Shown in pieces: positions 53,233 to 61,218 of a stretch of 64,000 nt of DNA. Below the pieces are notes generated by a model that was not told the origin of the DNA, searched no databases, and saw only the letters and a list, made by a program, of their open reading frames with translations. The stretch is from Acidobacteria bacterium Ga0077553. Its GTDB lineage: Bacteria > Acidobacteriota > Terriglobia > Bryobacterales > Bryobacteraceae. Position numbers and translations under genes: made by a program. Location of the stretch: positions 60,261 through 124,260 of the forward strand of contig LNFE01000146.1 of NCBI GenBank assembly GCA_001464575.1, in the 5' to 3' direction. Numbering within the stretch: the first letter of the stretch is position 1; every line of letters starts with the position of its first letter.

Positions 53233-54041
53233 TCTCCGAGATTGGAAACATAACCAAGGGAGAGTTGGCGGATTATTACTCGACAGTGGCTCCATTGATG
53301 CTTCCGTCGATCACGCGACGGCCGATCAGTCTGCTGCGCTGCCCGGAGGGCGTAGATAAAGAGTGCTTTTATCAACGAAATCCGGGGAGGGGCCTAGGGA
53401 AGAGTGTTCATACGTTTCCGTTTCGCCACAAAGAAAAAGACTACGAGTACTTGTATATCGACAGCGAGGAGGGCCTGCTGGAGCTGGTGCAGATGGGGGC
53501 GATTGAAATCCATCCCTGGGGGGCGCCGATTGATTCAATCGACCGGCCGGACCGGCTGATTCTTGATCTGGACCCCGCTCCTGATGTGCCGTTTGCGGCG
53601 GTGAAGCTGGCGGCTCTGGACGTTCGGGCGAGGTTACAGTCTTTGGGGCTCGCGTCTAATTTACGCTGTACGGGTGGGAAGGGACTGCATGTGTGGGTGC
53701 CGCTTGAGCCCAGCGTCAGTTGGAGCGAACTGAAGGAGTTTGCCGGGTCGGTGGCTCACCAGATGGTGGCGGATCTGCCCGACGTGTATGTCGCGACGAT
53801 GACGAAGGCGAAGCGAAAGGGGAGAATCTTCGTCGATTACTTCCGCAATGACTACACATCCACGGCAATAGCCGATTATTCGGTGCGGGCGCGGCCCGGG
53901 GCGCCGGTGGCGGTGCCGATCGACTGGAAGGAACTGGAAGGGTTGGTGTCGGCAGACCAGTTCCGGATTTCCGATGTACGAAAGCGGGTGAAGGGAAAGC
54001 GGAGGTCACTCTCGGTGAAAGCGCAAAAGTTTCCGGCATAG
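53187..54041 (+). CDS. LigD-type polymerase (archaeo-eukaryotic primase) domain protein
   Basis: A 284-residue stand-alone POL domain starting MAKQSEVHITHPERV. Metal-binding motif I is LILDLDPAPDV (about 123-133), then CTGGKGLHVWVPLE and IFVDYFRNDYTSTAIADYSV, all typical of LigD polymerase. It adds nucleotides or ribonucleotides at DNA ends during NHEJ. The gene overlaps the ligase by 46 bases, and a long inverted repeat starts at its stop codon. Confidence 0.94.
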   Translation: MAKQSEVHITHPERVISEIGNITKGELADYYSTVAPLMLPSITRRPISLLRCPEGVDKECFYQRNPGRGLGKSVHTFPFRHKEKDYEYLYIDSEEGLLELVQMGAIEIHPWGAPIDSIDRPDRLILDLDPAPDVPFAAVKLAALDVRARLQSLGLASNLRCTGGKGLHVWVPLEPSVSWSELKEFAGSVAHQMVADLPDVYVATMTKAKRKGRIFVDYFRNDYTSTAIADYSVRARPGAPVAVPIDWKELEGLVSADQFRISDVRKRVKGKRRSLSVKAQKFPA

Positions 54042-54072
54042 GCCATGGCGGCGCGGGCCGCCATGGCCTATG
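54037..54072. repeat. Perfect 16-base inverted repeat with four-base loop
   Basis: Arms 54037-54052 and 54057-54072 are exact complements around loop GCGG. The repeat begins in the last codons of the POL gene and includes its TAG stop. There is no T-tract, so it is either a factor-independent stabiliser/terminator of another kind or a palindromic element. Confidence 0.9.
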
Positions 54073-54427
54073 CTAGCTACACTTTGCCCCGTTCTAGGGC
54101 CCCGCGCTGTGCAGTAGGCAGACGGTCGCCGCCTCCACTGGCGATTGCAATCAGCGGATCCTCATGGGCGGCATTGCGGTAGTTCTTCATTGGTTTCACC
54201 TGCATCCGGCCAACCCACCTACCGCTTATAGCTGGTTGTACCGATGTCCATAAGAAGGTACGGTCGGGGTCGTCGCGGTTCAGCCCCGGAATGGATTTAC
54301 TGCATGGCAGCTGCAAGTTCCCCGTTGGCTCCTCCGAATGGATCGAGCAGCCGATGGCCCTCGACATGCAGTGAGAGGGTGGTTGCAACAGTGAAGCCAG
54401 GTTCGAAATCTCCCAGAGTTACGTAGA
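54073..54427. other. Intergenic stretch without a supported gene
   Basis: About 355 bases between the palindrome and the SDR gene. Short frames (54077-54388 minus, 54244-54426 plus) have no family features. The promoter of the SDR gene is probably here, but no clear -35/-10 pair is seen. Confidence 0.5.
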
Positions 54428-55330
54428 ATGCAGACCAAATTTCCTTCTAATGATCTGATTGACCCTCGCCGCGCGGGGCCGGCGCCGCCTTACGAATCCC
54501 TGGTATCGCGACAGCAGCCGGGGACCCAGGACCAGATGATTACTAAACCGGACCATGGGGAGGAGTCCTATCAAGGATGGGGCCGCCTAAACAACCGGGT
54601 TGCTTTGATCACGGGAGGCGACAGTGGCATAGGCAGGGCGGTTGCCATTGCGTATTCAAGGGAGGGCGCGGATGTGGCGATCAGCTATCTGCCGGAAGAG
54701 AGCGAGGATGCCGCGAAGACGGCCGAGTGGGTGGAACAGGCGGGGCGGCGAGCTCTTCGTCTGCCCGGGGACATTTCGCAGGAAGCAGGGTGCATCGAGA
54801 TCATCGAGTCGGTGGTGCGGGAATTTGGGCAGATCGATATCCTCGTCAACAATGCCGCCTACCAAATGACCCATGAAGAGATGGAGGAATGGTCGAGTGA
54901 GGAGTGGGAGCACACGTTCCGCGTGAACATACATGCCATGTTCTATCTCTGCAAGGCGGCCATGAAGCACCTGAAGCCGGGTGGAGTGATCATCAATACC
55001 GCCTCGATTCAATCCCTGCGACCCAAGTCCCAATTGCTTGCCTATGCCACTTCGAAGGGTGCCGTACTGAACTTTACGAAGGCGTTGGCTGAACTGGCAA
55101 TGAAGCAAGGTATTCGAGTGAACGCGGTAGGACCAGGGCCCGTCTGGACGCCATTAATCCCAAGCACGATGGAGGAAGAGAAGGTGCGGAATTTCGGAGG
55201 CACAACTCTTTTTGGGCGGGCAGCTCAGCCGGCCGAGATTGCTCCGGCATACGTGTTTTTAGCTTCGAACGACGCGACCTATATGACCGGCGAATTGCTC
55301 GCCATCACCGGGGGACAGACCCCGCTCTGA
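54428..55330 (+). CDS. SDR family oxidoreductase (general-stress YhdG/YtkK-like group)
   Basis: A 300-residue SDR with an N-terminal extension of about 50 residues before the core, as in stress-induced SDRs of the GGDSGIGRA type. Cofactor motif LITGGDSGIGRAVA (about 61-74), NNAAYQ, catalytic Ser in NTASIQSL, YATSK for Tyr/Lys, and GELLAITGGQTPL at the end. Substrate unknown. It lies in the NHEJ/stress segment. Confidence 0.9.
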   Translation: MQTKFPSNDLIDPRRAGPAPPYESLVSRQQPGTQDQMITKPDHGEESYQGWGRLNNRVALITGGDSGIGRAVAIAYSREGADVAISYLPEESEDAAKTAEWVEQAGRRALRLPGDISQEAGCIEIIESVVREFGQIDILVNNAAYQMTHEEMEEWSSEEWEHTFRVNIHAMFYLCKAAMKHLKPGGVIINTASIQSLRPKSQLLAYATSKGAVLNFTKALAELAMKQGIRVNAVGPGPVWTPLIPSTMEEEKVRNFGGTTLFGRAAQPAEIAPAYVFLASNDATYMTGELLAITGGQTPL

Positions 55331-55448
55331 GCGCAGGTTGATTTCTACACCGGCAATGGAACTGAGGGCCGTGCAGCGCTGGTGTGTCACGGGCCGCCTC
55401 GGAACGGACGCCGAAAAGGCGGACCACTCTTGCGCGAGCCCAACAAAA

Positions 55449-55472
55449 GAGGCCCGCGGTGAAGCGGGCCTC
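55449..55472 (-). terminator. Rho-independent terminator of the minus-strand block
   Basis: Nine-base-pair stem GAGGCCCGC/GCGGGCCTC with loop GGTGAA. On the minus strand it is followed by TTTT (55448-55445), so it ends the gene at 55510. On the plus side GGTTTT lies about eight bases beyond the stem, so it may also serve the SDR gene. Confidence 0.82.
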
Positions 55473-55509
55473 TCTGTGGTTTTCGCGGAATTAAAGACAG
55501 ACGAAATCG

Positions 55510-56427
55510 TTACCGGACGCAGCCCTGGACCGGGGTTCCGTCGAAGCGGTTGGCGGTGAGGCAGCCGGCGCTCGGTCCGGCGAAGGCGATCTCCTGGTTG
55601 CCGTCACGGAGGGCGAAGCCGCGGGGGGCGAGGCCGTTGATGCGGACCGTGGTCGGGTCGATCTGGCTGGCGAGCGCTCCGCGGATCGCTAACTGGCCGT
55701 CGACGACAGCGACTTCCGCTTCGAGATGCGCGAAGACCTGCACGTTCAAATCCGCCGTCTTATTCCAGGCCTTGCCGCCGGCGACGTATTCGCTCGCAAA
55801 TTTGCCCGTCGTGTCGTAGAGATACAACTTGCCGTCGGCGCCGTCCTGGCGGCTGGCGCTCTTGGCGGCGTTGGCGCCGTGGGTGAACCACGCCTGGCCG
55901 TCGCGGCCCGTGCCGAAGCTGCCGAACCGGTAGCTCTGGCCGCCGTCGACAGCAAACTTGAGATTCTCAAAATCCACCTGCCAGATGCGATAGTGGGCGC
56001 CGAAGTCGTCATAGAGGGGGGCACCTTCCATGACGCCGTCCAGGATGCGGACGTTGGCGGCACCTTCGTTGCTGCCGGGGGCGAGATCGGCGGAGGCTAC
56101 GGCCTGCAGATCGCCTTCGGCGCGGCCGACGAACAACTGTACCTTCGAGTAAAAATCTCCCAGCGTGGCGGGGTCGACGCCACGGGCTCCGGGTACGGCC
56201 CAGACGCGGACCTTGTCCACAACCCACTTTTCGCCGGGTTCGCCGAGGCGAAACTCGTCGGCGACGAAGCCTTGCTCATAGAGGGTCCAACGGACGTTGC
56301 TGCGTTCGGAGACGCCAGCCGCGTTATTCCAATTCGCCTGCGGGAGGCCACGGTCGACAACCAGGGCCGAGGGGTCGGCCGAGAACGCCGCCATGGTTCC
56401 GGCGGCAAACAGAGAAACCAGCTTCAT
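55510..56427 (-). CDS. Secreted hypothetical protein
   Basis: A 305-residue protein starting MKLVSLFAAGTMAAFSA at ATG 56427 (56433 adds two residues). After the signal peptide it is rich in Gly, Asp and aromatic residues in a beta pattern, with RWTLYEQGFVADEFRLGEPG, DKVRVWAVPGARG and SYRFGSFGTG, suggestive of a carbohydrate-binding or sandwich-like fold. A single Cys pair occurs near the end (GCLTANRFDGTPVQGC). No family is recognised. It is the last gene before the terminator at 55449. Confidence 0.68.
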   Translation of the reverse strand: MKLVSLFAAGTMAAFSADPSALVVDRGLPQANWNNAAGVSERSNVRWTLYEQGFVADEFRLGEPGEKWVVDKVRVWAVPGARGVDPATLGDFYSKVQLFVGRAEGDLQAVASADLAPGSNEGAANVRILDGVMEGAPLYDDFGAHYRIWQVDFENLKFAVDGGQSYRFGSFGTGRDGQAWFTHGANAAKSASRQDGADGKLYLYDTTGKFASEYVAGGKAWNKTADLNVQVFAHLEAEVAVVDGQLAIRGALASQIDPTTVRINGLAPRGFALRDGNQEIAFAGPSAGCLTANRFDGTPVQGCVR

Positions 56428-56433
56428 TCCCAT

Positions 56434-56439
56434 ATCGTA
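56434..56439 (-). promoter_or_regulatory. TACGAT hexamer, candidate -10 element
   Basis: On the minus strand TACGAT ends exactly six bases before ATG 56427, the spacing expected for a leaderless transcript. Only 12 bases separate this ATG from the upstream gene, so it may be coincidental. Confidence 0.25.
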
Positions 56440-57018
56440 TCAATTCGCTCCAGTTACTTTTCCTTGGTCTGTGCTGATGGTCCGCAAACCGAACGGCAGC
56501 GGGACCGGTTTGGTGGTATCGTACTTCTCCTTCTGCCGGGAGGCGACGGCGGCAATCATTTGCTCGACGACAAAGGCAGGGATGCGGATACTCTCAAACG
56601 ACGCTTTTTCGACAGAAAACGTGGTGGCGCCATTGGCCGGCTGCAGCCGGACGTCCACCTGCACGGCACGCTTGCCGTTCAGAATGGGGCGCAGCAGCGT
56701 GGGCACGGTACCAGGGCGGAACTTCTCGACGGCATCAAAGTCGATGGTGACGAGCGTCGCCACGTAGTTACTCGGGTAAAATTGCACGCGCATGTTATCG
56801 AGGCCGGGCCGCGGGTTGACGGTGCGGGCGTGGCGCAGATATTCGTTCACCTCGGCGTCGGTGAGCGCAAAGTTCACTTTCTGCGCCGGCTGGCCCGCCG
56901 CTTTGGCGGCTTGGGCCTGGTTGAGGCTATTGAACAGGTTGAGCACCTTGGTGACCGCCGGCGATTCGGCGTGGGCGGCAAGGGCCAACGTAACGACCAA
57001 GAAGAGGGGTAACCGCAT
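56440..57018 (-). CDS. Secreted hypothetical protein, possible lipid-binding fold
   Basis: A 192-residue protein with a signal peptide (about 1-17). Conserved-looking segments are NFALTDAEVNEYL, PRPGLDNMRVQFYPSNYVAT and VDVRLQPANGATTFSVEKAS. The pattern of alternating hydrophobics with NYVATLVTIDFD recalls secreted LmeA/DUF2993-like lipid-binding proteins, but this is weak. It lies 12 bases upstream of the next secreted protein in the same direction, so they may act together. Confidence 0.65.
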   Translation of the reverse strand: MRLPLFLVVTLALAAHAESPAVTKVLNLFNSLNQAQAAKAAGQPAQKVNFALTDAEVNEYLRHARTVNPRPGLDNMRVQFYPSNYVATLVTIDFDAVEKFRPGTVPTLLRPILNGKRAVQVDVRLQPANGATTFSVEKASFESIRIPAFVVEQMIAAVASRQKEKYDTTKPVPLPFGLRTISTDQGKVTGAN

Positions 57019-57061
57019 CTCCTACTATCTTGTGCTAACTTGGCCCCCGGCGGCTAGTGCC

Positions 57062-57475
57062 TTAGCGCAGCTTGGCTAAGCGAATCTCGTCTTCGATCTC
57101 GTAGATTTTGTCTTCGAGGTTCTTGGTGGGGGCTCCGGCGGCCTTGGCGGCTTCGAGCTTCTTCTGCGCGGTGGCCAACCGTTTCTCCAAGGGGCCGAGT
57201 TTGGCGTCCGGCGCCGGAGCGCTTGCCGGGGCCGGGGCGGGCGGTGTGGGGGCGGCTGCCTTCGGCTTTTTGCCGGTTGCCGACTTGTACTCGAACTTCG
57301 TTACCCCGGCGGGCAGCTTGAGGCCGACGCCGAAGTCGGCACGGTACTCCTCGGCGATCTGAATCGCTTCCGTTAACAGGTCGCGATAGCGCGTCTCCAT
57401 CGCTCGCATGGCTTCCGCGCGCAATCCTTCTCCCTGCTGCTTCCAGCGGTGGTACTCCGAAATGACGTCTTTCAT
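57062..57475 (-). CDS. Hypothetical coiled-coil protein with Pro/Ala linker
   Basis: A 137-residue cytoplasmic protein: an N-terminal helical region (about 1-45), GLKLPAGVTKFEYKSA, a Pro/Ala-rich linker (about 75-93) and a C-terminal coiled coil (about 95-135, KRLATAQKKLEAAKAAG). No family is recognised. It sits between hemH and the secreted hypotheticals with short gaps, so it is probably part of the block transcript. Confidence 0.65.
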   Translation of the reverse strand: MKDVISEYHRWKQQGEGLRAEAMRAMETRYRDLLTEAIQIAEEYRADFGVGLKLPAGVTKFEYKSATGKKPKAAAPTPPAPAPASAPAPDAKLGPLEKRLATAQKKLEAAKAAGAPTKNLEDKIYEIEDEIRLAKLR

Positions 57476-57494
57476 CGTTCCCTATGGTACCTGC

Positions 57495-58499
57495 TTACCG
57501 GGCGGCGGGCCGGCCGGCGGGACGGGGGCAACAATCGACGGGGCAGACGCTGGGGCGGGGCGGCAGCAGGCCGATGGAGATGGGCGGGGCTCCGTGCTGA
57601 TACTCGTTGACGAGTTCGCGGACCATGGCGACGAAGCGCGGATGGGTGCCGGCGGTGGCGGCACGGAGGAAGGGGAGTTCGAGCTCTTCGGCGAGGTGCT
57701 GGGCTTCGTAGTCGAGATCGAACATCACCTCCATGTGATCGCTGATGAAGCCGATGGGCTGGACGATGACGGCGGCGGTGCCGGCGGCCTTTTCGGCGCG
57801 GAGAGCGTCGAGGATATCCGGTTCGAGCCAGGGCTGCGTGGGCGGGCCGCTGCGGCTCTGATAGACGAGACTCCAGCTTTCGATGCCGGCGCCTTCGGCG
57901 ACGAGGCGGCAGGCCTCGCGCAACTGATCGGCGTAGGCGCAAGTATCGGCCATGGCGTTCGGGATGCTGTGGGCGGTGAAGAGAAATTTCGCGCCGGGCA
58001 GGGAAGCGGCGGCGGTGCGGGCGCTTTCGACCATCACCTCAATGAAGCCGGGATGGTTGAAAAAGCGGCGGATGGTGGTGATCTCGATGTCGCCAACGGC
58101 GGCGACAGCATCGGCGATGTTTTCGCGGTACTGGCGGCAGCCGCTGTAGGAGCTGAAGGCGGAGGTGGGGAAGGCCAGAGCGCGCTTGACGCCGTCGGCT
58201 TTCATGGCGGCGACGGTATCGGTGAGATAGGGGTCCCAGTTGCGGTTGCCCCAGTAGAGGGGGAGGGTGACGCCGTGGGCGGCGAAGTCTGCTTTGACGG
58301 CGGCGAGGAGTTCGCGGCAGTGGCCGTTGATGGGGCTGATGCCATCGAAGTGGTAATAATGCTCGGCGACTTCGAGCATGCGTTCGTGCGGGACATTGCG
58401 GCCGCGGAGGACGTTTTCGAGGAAGGGAATGACGTCTTCCTTCTTTTCAGGCCCGCCGAAGCCGACGAGCAGGAACGCATCATATTTTTGATCTGTCAT
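57495..58499 (-). CDS. hemH: Ferrochelatase HemH with C-terminal cysteine cluster
   Basis: A 334-residue ferrochelatase starting MTDQKYDAFLLVGFGGPE at ATG 58499. Family marks are LYWGNRNWDPY, the YSGCRQYRENI segment, FLFTAHSIPNAM with the active-site His, and YQSRSGPPTQPWLEPD with the acidic partner. It inserts iron into a porphyrin, either protoporphyrin or coproporphyrin. The tail holds SVCPVDCCPRPAG, three close cysteines; with YSGC a [2Fe-2S] site as in some bacterial ferrochelatases is possible. It overlaps the epimerase by 20 bases. Confidence 0.9.
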   Translation of the reverse strand: MTDQKYDAFLLVGFGGPEKKEDVIPFLENVLRGRNVPHERMLEVAEHYYHFDGISPINGHCRELLAAVKADFAAHGVTLPLYWGNRNWDPYLTDTVAAMKADGVKRALAFPTSAFSSYSGCRQYRENIADAVAAVGDIEITTIRRFFNHPGFIEVMVESARTAAASLPGAKFLFTAHSIPNAMADTCAYADQLREACRLVAEGAGIESWSLVYQSRSGPPTQPWLEPDILDALRAEKAAGTAAVIVQPIGFISDHMEVMFDLDYEAQHLAEELELPFLRAATAGTHPRFVAMVRELVNEYQHGAPPISIGLLPPRPSVCPVDCCPRPAGRPAAR

Positions 58500-59277
58500 A
58501 TTCTTCCTTGAAGGATGCCGGGATGCCGGTACGGTAGCTAGGATATTCGAGGGTGATGCCGAGGCGGGCGCGGACGGCGGCGCCGTTGACGCGGCGGTCG
58601 GCCCGGCGCGTTTCATCGAGGGTGCCGGGGGGGACGGCCGGGGGGAGAGGGAGACCGAGCAGGGCGCAGCAGAACTCGGTGATGGCAAGGGTGGTGCAGG
58701 GCTCTTCGTCGGCGACGGGCCAGGCGCCGGTGAGATCGCCGAGCAGGGCTGCTACGGCGTGGGTGGCGAGGTCGTCGACATGGATGCGAGAGACGAAGTT
58801 GGAGCCGTCGCCACCGATCTTCCATTTGCCTTCGCGGATAGAGACGTGGGCGCCGCGGCCGGGGCCGTAGATGGCGGCGGGGCGGAGGACGCAACTGGAC
58901 CAGGGGCCGGACTGGATGGCGTGTTCGGCGTCGAGGCGGAGGGTTTCGCGCGGGGTGCGGGCGTTTACGGGGGTGGTTTCGTCGACGTCGCGGGCCTCGC
59001 CATAAACGCCGGTGGTGGAGAGGTAGACGATGCTGCGGGCTTTGCCGCGGAGAGCGTTGACCAGGAGGGGCGTGGGTTCCCAGGCGCCTTCCGGGTGGCG
59101 GATGACGGGGATGGAGTGGAGGACGGTCCAATCGTCGTCGGGGAGGTTGGCGAGGCGGGAGACGTCGGGGAGCGGGAGCGTTTGGGAGTTGGTGCGGAGG
59201 ACTTCGTGACCCGAGGCTTCAAGGCGCTGGGCGACGCGTTCGCCGGTGAAGCCGGCGCCGAGAATGAGGAAGCGCAA
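58480..59277 (-). CDS. NAD-dependent epimerase-like protein
   Basis: A 265-residue extended SDR-like protein. The Rossmann motif FLILGAGFTGERVA is at the very start, which supports TTG 59277 as start (GGAG about ten bases upstream, two bases after the RraA stop). It has STTGVYGEARDVDE (Tyr), RPAAIYGPGRGAH and SRIHVDDLA. The GAGFTG motif is of the YeeZ/SDR type. Substrate unknown. The open frame beyond 59277 overlaps RraA and is arginine-rich nonsense. Confidence 0.85.
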   Translation of the reverse strand: MRFLILGAGFTGERVAQRLEASGHEVLRTNSQTLPLPDVSRLANLPDDDWTVLHSIPVIRHPEGAWEPTPLLVNALRGKARSIVYLSTTGVYGEARDVDETTPVNARTPRETLRLDAEHAIQSGPWSSCVLRPAAIYGPGRGAHVSIREGKWKIGGDGSNFVSRIHVDDLATHAVAALLGDLTGAWPVADEEPCTTLAITEFCCALLGLPLPPAVPPGTLDETRRADRRVNGAAVRARLGITLEYPSYRTGIPASFKEEYDRSKI

Positions 59278-59279
59278 GG

Positions 59280-59945
59280 CTACATGACTCCGTATTTGGC
59301 GAAGGCGTCGACGGTGCTCATGCCGTTTTCGATGGCGACGCGGACGAGGTTTTCGCCTTCGAGCTTTTCGAGGGCGCGGCGGACGCATTCCTCTTCGGCG
59401 GCCCGGGGGACGACGAGGACGCCGTCGCGGTCGCCGAAGATGAGGTCGCCGGGGTGGACAGTGACCTGGCCAAAGTGGACGGGGACGCGGAAATCGGCGA
59501 CTTCGCCGCGGGGACCCTGGTCCTGGGCGTAAGCGCCGGTGGAGAAGACAGGGAGGCCGACGGCGAGGATGCCGGCGGTGTCACGGGAGTAGCCGTCCAT
59601 GACGGCGCCGGCAGCGCCGAGGTGGCGGGCGCGGGTGGACATAAGCTCGCCCCACAGGGCGTAGGGGGGATGGCCGGCGGCGGCGACGTAGACTTCGTGG
59701 GGCTTCAGGTCGTCGAGGGCTTCGAGCATGAGGCCGAAGGGTTTGCGGCCGGGGACGGTGTCTTCGGGGAGGGTGACCTCAAGGACGGGCATGGCGCGGC
59801 CGGCGACGACCATGTCGTCCCGGACGGGGCGGACGCCGGGCGGGAGGAACTGATGGAGGAAGCCCATCTTGTCGAGGACGTCGCCAAGGAGGGCACTGAA
59901 GACACGCTCTTTGAGCATTGGCAGGAGTTCGGAATCAGGCAGCAT
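59280..59945 (-). CDS. RraA-like/HMG aldolase family protein
   Basis: A 221-residue protein starting MLPDSELLPMLKERVF at ATG 59945, with AAGGA about eight bases upstream. Family marks: FSALLGDVLDKMGF, GRAMPVLEVT, GELMSTRARHLGAAGAVMDG with GYSRDTAGI, and FGDRDGVLVVP. The family holds oxaloacetate decarboxylase/HMG aldolases as well as RraA; the Arg and Asp of the GxxRD site favour a class II aldolase-like enzyme. Frame upstream of 59945 overlaps the ankyrin gene. Confidence 0.87.
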   Translation of the reverse strand: MLPDSELLPMLKERVFSALLGDVLDKMGFLHQFLPPGVRPVRDDMVVAGRAMPVLEVTLPEDTVPGRKPFGLMLEALDDLKPHEVYVAAAGHPPYALWGELMSTRARHLGAAGAVMDGYSRDTAGILAVGLPVFSTGAYAQDQGPRGEVADFRVPVHFGQVTVHPGDLIFGDRDGVLVVPRAAEEECVRRALEKLEGENLVRVAIENGMSTVDAFAKYGVM

Positions 59946-59955
59946 GGGAGGTTCC

Positions 59956-61218
59956 TTAGAGAAGCGCCGCGACATCGGCGTATCCATTTTCTTTCGCGAT
60001 TTCGCGCGGCGTTTTGCCGGCTTTGTTGCGGAGGAGGCGATTGGCGCCGCGTTCGAGGAGGAGTTCGACAACGGGGAGCCGGCCCCAGGAGGCGGCGAGG
60101 AAAAGCGGGGTGGCTCCGCCTTCCTTTTCCTGCAGGTTGATGGCGGCGCCGCGGTCGAGGAGGAGGGCGGCGGCGTCCCGGCGTCCGGCGAGGGCGGCGT
60201 CGTGCAGGGGGCTGGCGCCGGCGGAGTTCAAGGTGGAGAGCTGGGCGCCGGAGCGGAGGAGGAGTTCGAGGACTTCGAGATGGCCTTTGAGGGCGGCGTC
60301 GTGGAGCGGGGTGGATCCGGTGCTGGTGGGCGCGTCGGCTTTGCCACCATGGGCCAGGAGCCAGTCGACAAGGTCGGTTTGTCCGGAGACCACGGCGGTT
60401 TCGAGGCGGTTCTGCGCCTTTTCGAGCTTGACGCCGTGGGCGAGGAGGGCATCGGCGGCGGCGAGTTTGCGGGAGCGCAGAGCGAGGTCGATGGGGAGAG
60501 CGCCTTCCCCGTCGGGGCTGGCGGCGGGGGCGCCAGCGGCCAGGAGCAACTTTACGACATCGGCATGGCCCTTTTGTGCGGCGACATGGAGCGGCGAAGA
60601 CTTGGTGTTGGGGTTGAGCCGTTTGGCGTCGGCGCTGTGCTTTAGCAGGATCGCGACGATGGTGGCTTGGCCTTTCCAGGCGGCTTCTTCGAGGGGAGAT
60701 ACGCCGCTTTCATCGGCTATATCGACCTTGGCGCCGCGGGCGATGAGGGATTCGACCAGCTCTTCGTAGCCGCGGTTGGCGGCGAGGTGGAGGACGGTGG
60801 AACCGGCGCGGTCGCGGGCGGCGAGGTCGGCTCCACGGTCGAGCAGGAGGGTGACGATGGGGCCGCGGTTGGTGATGATGGCGTAGTGGAGGGGGGTGGA
60901 GCCCCCTTCGATATGGCGCGCGTTGACGTCGGCGCCGGCGGCGAGGAGGGTTTCGATCACCTCGCGATGGCCGCTCCAGGAGGCATCATGCAGGGCCGTA
61001 CCGCCGAGCATGTCCGGGGCGGAGACGGGGACGCCGGCCTTCAACAACTCTCGTACCCGTTGCGCGTCCCCGGCGCGAGCCGCCGTATGCAGCTCGCTCG
61101 CCAAGGCCGGCAGCAAGAGGAATCCGCAGCTACTTACGATTCTCCAGAGTGACGTAATCGCGCTTCCCTTCGCCCAGGTAAATCTGCCGCGGGCGGCCAA
61201 TTTTCTGATCGTCATCAC
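59956..61218 (-). CDS. Ankyrin-repeat protein, probably exported
   Basis: A protein of up to 420 residues with about ten ankyrin repeats, for example GGTALHDASWSGHREVIETL, GSTPLHYAI, GSTVLHLAANRGYEELVESL and GATPLFLAASWGRLPVVELL. A hydrophobic stretch CGFLLLPALASELH before the repeats looks like a signal peptide. The start is uncertain: ATG 61218 overlaps gltA by 89 bases and gives a long basic n-region, while no good start lies nearer (only TTG codons inside the leader). Role: protein binding. Confidence 0.82.
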   Translation of the reverse strand: MMTIRKLAARGRFTWAKGSAITSLWRIVSSCGFLLLPALASELHTAARAGDAQRVRELLKAGVPVSAPDMLGGTALHDASWSGHREVIETLLAAGADVNARHIEGGSTPLHYAIITNRGPIVTLLLDRGADLAARDRAGSTVLHLAANRGYEELVESLIARGAKVDIADESGVSPLEEAAWKGQATIVAILLKHSADAKRLNPNTKSSPLHVAAQKGHADVVKLLLAAGAPAASPDGEGALPIDLALRSRKLAAADALLAHGVKLEKAQNRLETAVVSGQTDLVDWLLAHGGKADAPTSTGSTPLHDAALKGHLEVLELLLRSGAQLSTLNSAGASPLHDAALAGRRDAAALLLDRGAAINLQEKEGGATPLFLAASWGRLPVVELLLERGANRLLRNKAGKTPREIAKENGYADVAALL

